Below are positions 25,201 to 29,092 of a stretch of DNA of 29,092 bases, piece after piece (position 1 is the stretch's first letter; each line of letters starts with the position of its first letter). This stretch comes from JAUVXE01 sp964349355. Its GTDB lineage: Bacteria > Actinomycetota > Coriobacteriia > Anaerosomatales > SLCP01. The stretch is taken from assembly GCA_964349355.1 (NCBI GenBank), contig CAYGFZ010000026.1:1-29092 (forward strand), read 5' to 3'. Both the position numbers and the translations under genes were made by a program. The notes under the pieces were generated by a model. The model saw nothing but the letters and a program-made list of their open reading frames with translations. It was not told the DNA's origin and ran no database searches.

Positions 25201-26208
25201 TCACACCACATCCTTCAGGCGCTCGCGCAGATGCGCAGCGGGGACCCTCGCCAGGCTGCCCATGAGCAGCACCCGCAAGGCTGTCACCTCGGCCTGACGC
25301 TCCTTGATATAGCCGAGGACCGGCTCGGGGCCCACCGCGATCCTCCGGCTCGCGCGAACGCGGGCCGACACGATGCGGACCGCCTCGATGTCGAAGCGCG
25401 CCGGGTCTGCGAGGGCTTCCGGGTCGACACCGGGAAGCAGCCGGGTGGCAGCAAGCCGGGTGGCAGCTTCCACAGGAGGGAGGCGGTATGCGGAGACGAG
25501 TCCCTGGATGGAGATGCGCCCGCCGGGCACGAAACGGGTCCGGACCTCCGCGATGGGGATGTCGCGTGCGCGAGCGCGAACGAACGCCCGCACGTTGCCG
25601 ATATCGGCTTCGAGCTCGAAGAGCTCACGGACAAAGGCGCTGCGAGACTCCCCGGCGATCTCGGCGAGCGTGGCGAAGAGCTCCGTGTCGACGGCATCCT
25701 CGATCTCGTCGGGCGGCAGCGAGCCGTCGTCACGAGCGAGCGCTTCGCGGACCTTTCGCTCGGCGGCCCGCATCCGCAAAGGCAGCTTCTCAGACGGCCC
25801 CTCGAACGGCTCGGTCGACCCGCATCCAAGCGCGGTGAGCATCGGAGCCGAACTCACACCGAGAGCCTCGGCCTTCAGCCGCCCTTTTAGATTCTCGAAC
25901 TCGTACCTGACAAGGAAGAACTCCACGAACGGCCGGGGCAGGTTCGCCCGGCACAGGAAGTCGTCGTAGAGGTCGGAAAGCGCCGCATCGAGACCGCGTT
26001 CGATCCCCTCGATCGTGTGTGCCATCTCCAGATAGCCACCGTAGACGGTCTCGCCGAGGATACGCCGCTGCTCAGCGAGGCTCCGCGCTTCGATCAGCCG
26101 CTCGTAGGTCGCATGCGGCAACAGGTGCGTCTCAAGGACCCGTACGCGACCGACCGCGAACCCGTAGCGGAGCGAATCTCTGATCACGCTGCGGCGGCGG
26201 TAGAGCAT
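25201..26208 (-). CDS. atpC: V/A-type ATP synthase subunit C
   Basis: Funnel-shaped connector (V0 d-type subunit) that links the D/F shaft to the K ring, 335 residues. The N-terminus RDSLRYGFAVGRVRVLETHLL is the typical opening helix with the G-x-A-x-G-R-x-R pattern. Further conserved points are FFLVRYEFENLKGRLKA and the C-terminal GPEPVLGYIKERQAEVTALR. I chose the ATG at 26208, four bases after the atpE stop; an upstream start would overlap atpE and add 22 unrelated residues. Family recognition is secure despite the low conservation usual for this subunit. Confidence 0.92.
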   Translation of the reverse strand: MLYRRRSVIRDSLRYGFAVGRVRVLETHLLPHATYERLIEARSLAEQRRILGETVYGGYLEMAHTIEGIERGLDAALSDLYDDFLCRANLPRPFVEFFLVRYEFENLKGRLKAEALGVSSAPMLTALGCGSTEPFEGPSEKLPLRMRAAERKVREALARDDGSLPPDEIEDAVDTELFATLAEIAGESRSAFVRELFELEADIGNVRAFVRARARDIPIAEVRTRFVPGGRISIQGLVSAYRLPPVEAATRLAATRLLPGVDPEALADPARFDIEAVRIVSARVRASRRIAVGPEPVLGYIKERQAEVTALRVLLMGSLARVPAAHLRERLKDVV

Positions 26209-26212
26209 CGTC

Positions 26213-26818
26213 TCAGGCCCCCCGTTTCCCGGACTCGCTGTCTTCGCCGAAGAGAACCTCGCCGGCCACCGCACTCAACTGGTCGGCCCGTCCTTCGACG
26301 AGCGCACGTGCTGACACCTCGACCCGCATCCGCTCACCAAGCAACAGCGCACCCATGTCGATGACCGTGGTCGAACCGGCGATCTCGATGTCGGCCCCGA
26401 TACGAGCGATCGCAGGCGGCAGGAACGTCGCGAGACGGCGGTTGTCGGACTCGCCTAAGGCGACCCGCTCCCCACCGCGGGCAATCGCGCTCACTTCCCG
26501 GGCGATCAGGGTCGCGTACTCTTCGTCCGGCAGTGACTCGAGTCGCGATACCGCGTCATCGAGCACCCGCCGCACGAGTGCGCCCTTCGCGGCAAGCATG
26601 CGGTCTCTCTCACCGAGCCGCGCGCTTGCCAGCCGGGTCTTCGCCTCGGCCTCGGCCTCGGCGCGACCGTGCGCGATGAGACTATCGTGCTCGAGCTGCG
26701 CGCGGGCCTCGGCATCGCGGCGCATCTCCGCAGCTGAGCGCTCCGCTGCAAGCACGAGGTCGTCAGCCTCGCGCCGTGCGTCCTCGGCGATGCGCCTGAC
26801 TATGTCGGCGAGTGCCAC
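26213..26818 (-). CDS. atpE: V/A-type ATP synthase subunit E
   Basis: Peripheral-stalk subunit, 201 residues. The first 85 or so residues form a long Ala/Glu/Arg-rich helix of coiled-coil character (ADIVRRIAEDARREADDLVL onward), and the rest is the small globular head that sits on top of the A3B3 head. The start is a GTG, 7 bases after the atpK stop. In this enzyme class E pairs with a subunit G/H; no such gene is in the window, and it probably lies upstream of subunit I. Confidence 0.9.
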   Translation of the reverse strand: MALADIVRRIAEDARREADDLVLAAERSAAEMRRDAEARAQLEHDSLIAHGRAEAEAEAKTRLASARLGERDRMLAAKGALVRRVLDDAVSRLESLPDEEYATLIAREVSAIARGGERVALGESDNRRLATFLPPAIARIGADIEIAGSTTVIDMGALLLGERMRVEVSARALVEGRADQLSAVAGEVLFGEDSESGKRGA

Positions 26819-26825
26819 GGCTGCC

Positions 26826-27314
26826 CTACTCGGCCAGCATGAGGAGCATGAGCACGGTCAGGATCAGCGAGAACACCGCGTAGGTCTCGACGAGCGCCGG
26901 GAAGATGAGCGCCTTGCCGGCGTCCTCGTCGCGACGTGCGATCATCCCGGCAGAGCCCACTGCTGTAGCTCCCTGGTAGATGCCCGAGAACAGGCACAGG
27001 AACGCCACCGGCGTGCAGGCGAGGAAGATCTGGAACCCCCGCAGAGCGGTGAGCTCCGCATCTCCCGCGAAGAACCCGAAGAAGATGAAGACGAGAAGCG
27101 CGGTGATGAAGCCGTAGACCCCCTGCGTGCCCGGCATCGCGGCGAGCGGGAGCACTCGCCCGAACTTGTCGGCATCCTCGGTGATGATGCCTGTCGCCGT
27201 GTTGCTGATGGTCGTGATACCGATGGCCGAGCCGATACCTCCTCCGATAGCGGCGATCGCCGCCCCGAAGTAGGCCCATGCAAGGCCAGGGATACCAAGG
27301 ATCAGGTCCTCCAC
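26826..27314 (-). CDS. atpK: V/A-type ATP synthase proteolipid subunit K, Na+-type
   Basis: A 162-residue rotor-ring subunit made of two fused two-helix hairpins (four membrane helices; first hairpin about 10-83, second about 92-161). The single carboxylate is Glu143 (PALVETYAVFS) in the second hairpin. The first hairpin carries PGTQGVYGF with Thr63 and Gln64, and Gln114 lies in GIYQGATA. In the Enterococcus hirae NtpK ring, Thr64, Gln65, Gln110 and Glu139 bind Na+; the equivalents are all here, so this ring is probably Na+-specific. The GTG start, preceded by GGGAGGAG, overlaps the end of the subunit I gene by 13 bases. Confidence 0.94.
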   Translation of the reverse strand: MEDLILGIPGLAWAYFGAAIAAIGGGIGSAIGITTISNTATGIITEDADKFGRVLPLAAMPGTQGVYGFITALLVFIFFGFFAGDAELTALRGFQIFLACTPVAFLCLFSGIYQGATAVGSAGMIARRDEDAGKALIFPALVETYAVFSLILTVLMLLMLAE

Positions 27315-29092
27315 GTTCGTACTCCTCCCTGCGGCCCATCCGTCTCCGGATGCAGCACGACTGACTTGGTGCGGGGCGCGAAAGGCGCGAACGCCCGTCC
27401 TCCCCCTGCATAGAACTTACCGAAGAACTCGACGAACTGCAGGCGCATCGAGTGCACGAACGCGCCGAGCAGGTTGATCACTACGTTGAAGGTATGGCCT
27501 ACCACGATGATGAGTGCCGCCGCAAGGAACCCGATCCCGTACGGGATGCCGGAGACCAATCCCGCGAGCAGGTTCATCACGTATCCCACGAGCAGACTTG
27601 CAAGGCCGAGCGCCGCCAGTCGTGTGTATGACAGGAAGTCCGAGGCGTACCCGACCAGCCCGTACAGGCCGAGGAGCCCCCTGCCAAACCCTATGAGCGC
27701 ACCCTTGAGCGAGCGCCTCAGGAAGACCTCTTCGAGGATGCGGCCCTTGAACACGACCGCCAGCCCGAACGACGTCGGCAGCAGCCAGCCCACCGTCTCG
27801 GGCATCGCGACGGCGACCCCGATCGCGACGAAGAGCGCGATCGTCGTCATCTCGACGAAGAAAGCACCCGCCAGATCGCCCTGCCTGGCGCGCCTGATCC
27901 CGTTGACGATCACGCCTAGGGAGACCTGCACCACACCCAACGCGACCGAGATTATGAGGAGCGTCATGACCTCATCGAGAGGGTTGAGCAGAGGCTCGTA
28001 GCGCAGGAATGCGGGAAGGTTCTCCTCGGTGACCGCGAAGTAGCTGCGCGTCGCCACACCCACCAGGATCGACGCGAGTCCCCCGAGAGCCACCAGGTCC
28101 ATGAACTTGCGGACACCGGCAGCCACGTCGAGGCGCCTCTTGATGAACCAGGCGGCGATCATGAGCATGATCCCGTAGCCGACATCCCCGATACACATGC
28201 CAAAGAAGAGGAAGAAGAAGCCGGCAAGCAGCGGCGTGGGGTCGATGTCGCCGTAACGCGGGCGGCCGTAGAGATCGGTCAGCACCTCGAACGGACGCAG
28301 CCAGCCGGGGTTGACGAGTTCGACCGGGACCTCGTCGTCGGGATCCGGAGCCTGATACGTCAGGTCGACCTCAGCTCCGACCGGCGAGAGCGCCGCAGTC
28401 AGCTGCTCGCGCTTGCGCTCCGGGACCCACCCGGTCACGAGGAACGCGCGCTCAGATGCCAGGAACCGGGCACGGACCTCCTCGGCCTCCTTGCGGGTGA
28501 GCAGCGCCTGCACCAGGGCCGTGGCGTGTGCGTGATACTCCACGGCGAGTTCAGTCGCTCTCGCCTCGACCTCGCTCCGTTCGCCTTCGACGGAGCCCAG
28601 CGTCTCAAGTGCTCTGGCGCGCTCCTCGGCCGGATAGTCCTCGAGGGTGTCGAAACGCACCTCCTCGAACTCGGTGAGGAGGAGTGTCGAGCGGACCTCT
28701 TCGACCGCGTCGTGGTGAGCCATGACAACCCAGGCTTGGCGATCGTGAGCGCTACCGGCCTCGGCGACGCTTACCGTGTCGACCGTGTCGCGCAACGCCT
28801 GACGGATCTCGGCAGAGGCGCGCTCGGGAACCGTACCCGTGAAGAGCGCGACGTGCTCCGTCCCCTTCCACTGCGATATCTGCAGGTGCAGGTCGACCCA
28901 GGGGGCAAGATGGTCCACGAGCTCGCGGAGCCGGGTGCGTTCGCGGACGATGCCCGCAAGCCGCTCGGCGATCGTCTCGCACTCGCGGTACAGCCCTCCG
29001 AAGGCCGCGTCGATGTCGAGGGTCTCGAACTCCCCGGTCGAAAGGTGCACCTTCTCGCCGATGAACGCCGAGAAGGGAGCCTTGTAGGTATG
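27302..29092 (-). CDS. atpI: V/A-type ATP synthase subunit I, 5' partial
   Basis: The stator membrane subunit (a-subunit) that forms the ion half-channels against the K ring. The frame is open through to the window edge (reading YKAPFSAFIGEK before an internal GTG at 29050), so the N-terminus is missing; about 596 residues are visible against roughly 640-660 for the family. The N-terminal half is cytoplasmic with coiled coils. The C-terminal half has about seven or eight helices, starting with PTPLLAGFFFLFFGMCIGDVGY, which carries the conserved FFGxxxGDxGYG motif. Later signatures are LGLYGLVGYASDFLSYTRL, with the functional Arg, and GHTFNVVINLLGAFVHSMRL. First visible gene of the ATPase operon. 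Confidence 0.94.
   Translation of the reverse strand, partial: HTYKAPFSAFIGEKVHLSTGEFETLDIDAAFGGLYRECETIAERLAGIVRERTRLRELVDHLAPWVDLHLQISQWKGTEHVALFTGTVPERASAEIRQALRDTVDTVSVAEAGSAHDRQAWVVMAHHDAVEEVRSTLLLTEFEEVRFDTLEDYPAEERARALETLGSVEGERSEVEARATELAVEYHAHATALVQALLTRKEAEEVRARFLASERAFLVTGWVPERKREQLTAALSPVGAEVDLTYQAPDPDDEVPVELVNPGWLRPFEVLTDLYGRPRYGDIDPTPLLAGFFFLFFGMCIGDVGYGIMLMIAAWFIKRRLDVAAGVRKFMDLVALGGLASILVGVATRSYFAVTEENLPAFLRYEPLLNPLDEVMTLLIISVALGVVQVSLGVIVNGIRRARQGDLAGAFFVEMTTIALFVAIGVAVAMPETVGWLLPTSFGLAVVFKGRILEEVFLRRSLKGALIGFGRGLLGLYGLVGYASDFLSYTRLAALGLASLLVGYVMNLLAGLVSGIPYGIGFLAAALIIVVGHTFNVVINLLGAFVHSMRLQFVEFFGKFYAGGGRAFAPFAPRTKSVVLHPETDGPQGGVRTWRT

Overview
The window looks like a piece of a high-GC, probably anaerobic bacterial draft genome. 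The high GC content, frequent GTG starts, a V/A-type ATPase instead of an F-type one, and a phosphoketolase/acetate kinase pair would fit a deep-branching anaerobic actinomycetote (Coriobacteriia or OPB41-like). That placement is an inference from gene content; no rRNA is present. Two runs of exactly 100 N (16621-16720 and 19423-19522) are assembly gaps, so this is a scaffolded draft or MAG.

Layout. (1) 1-2655 is an eroded island end: a DUF4143-type AAA ATPase cut by the window edge, a broken second ATPase of the same family, and the decayed C-terminus of a tyrosine recombinase that runs into the 3' end of an initiator tRNA-fMet gene, its likely integration site. (2) 2749-6288, minus strand: ackA followed by xfp, a two-gene acetyl-phosphate/ATP-yielding module. 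A perfect CRP/GlxR-type palindrome lies over a possible ackA promoter. (3) 6525-16854, plus strand: a membrane protein with a degenerate GGDEF domain overlaps the first gene of a large Mrp-type Na+/H+ antiporter operon (E, F, G, MbhD-like, MbhE-MrpB fusion, C, then four successive antiporter-like NuoL/M/N homologues). The last homologue carries a long soluble insertion and is interrupted by a gap. (4) 17043-18266: a secreted NlpC/P60 cell-wall hydrolase. (5) 18383-20650: tldD and tldE, artificially joined into one reading frame by an assembly gap. (6) 20829-29092, minus strand: a V/A-type ATPase operon in the order I-K-E-C-F-A-B-small membrane protein-D. Subunit I runs off the window.

How the genes may work together. 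The proteolipid subunit K keeps the Na+ ligand residues known from the Enterococcus hirae NtpK ring, so the rotary enzyme probably moves Na+. The Mrp complex exchanges Na+ for H+, and XFP/AckA supplies ATP by substrate-level phosphorylation. Together they suggest a sodium-centred energy economy. The most original candidate in the window is the catalytically dead GGDEF protein with an intact c-di-GMP inhibitory-site motif, placed first in and overlapping the Mrp operon. It suggests c-di-GMP-responsive control of a cation antiporter, which is a hypothesis only.
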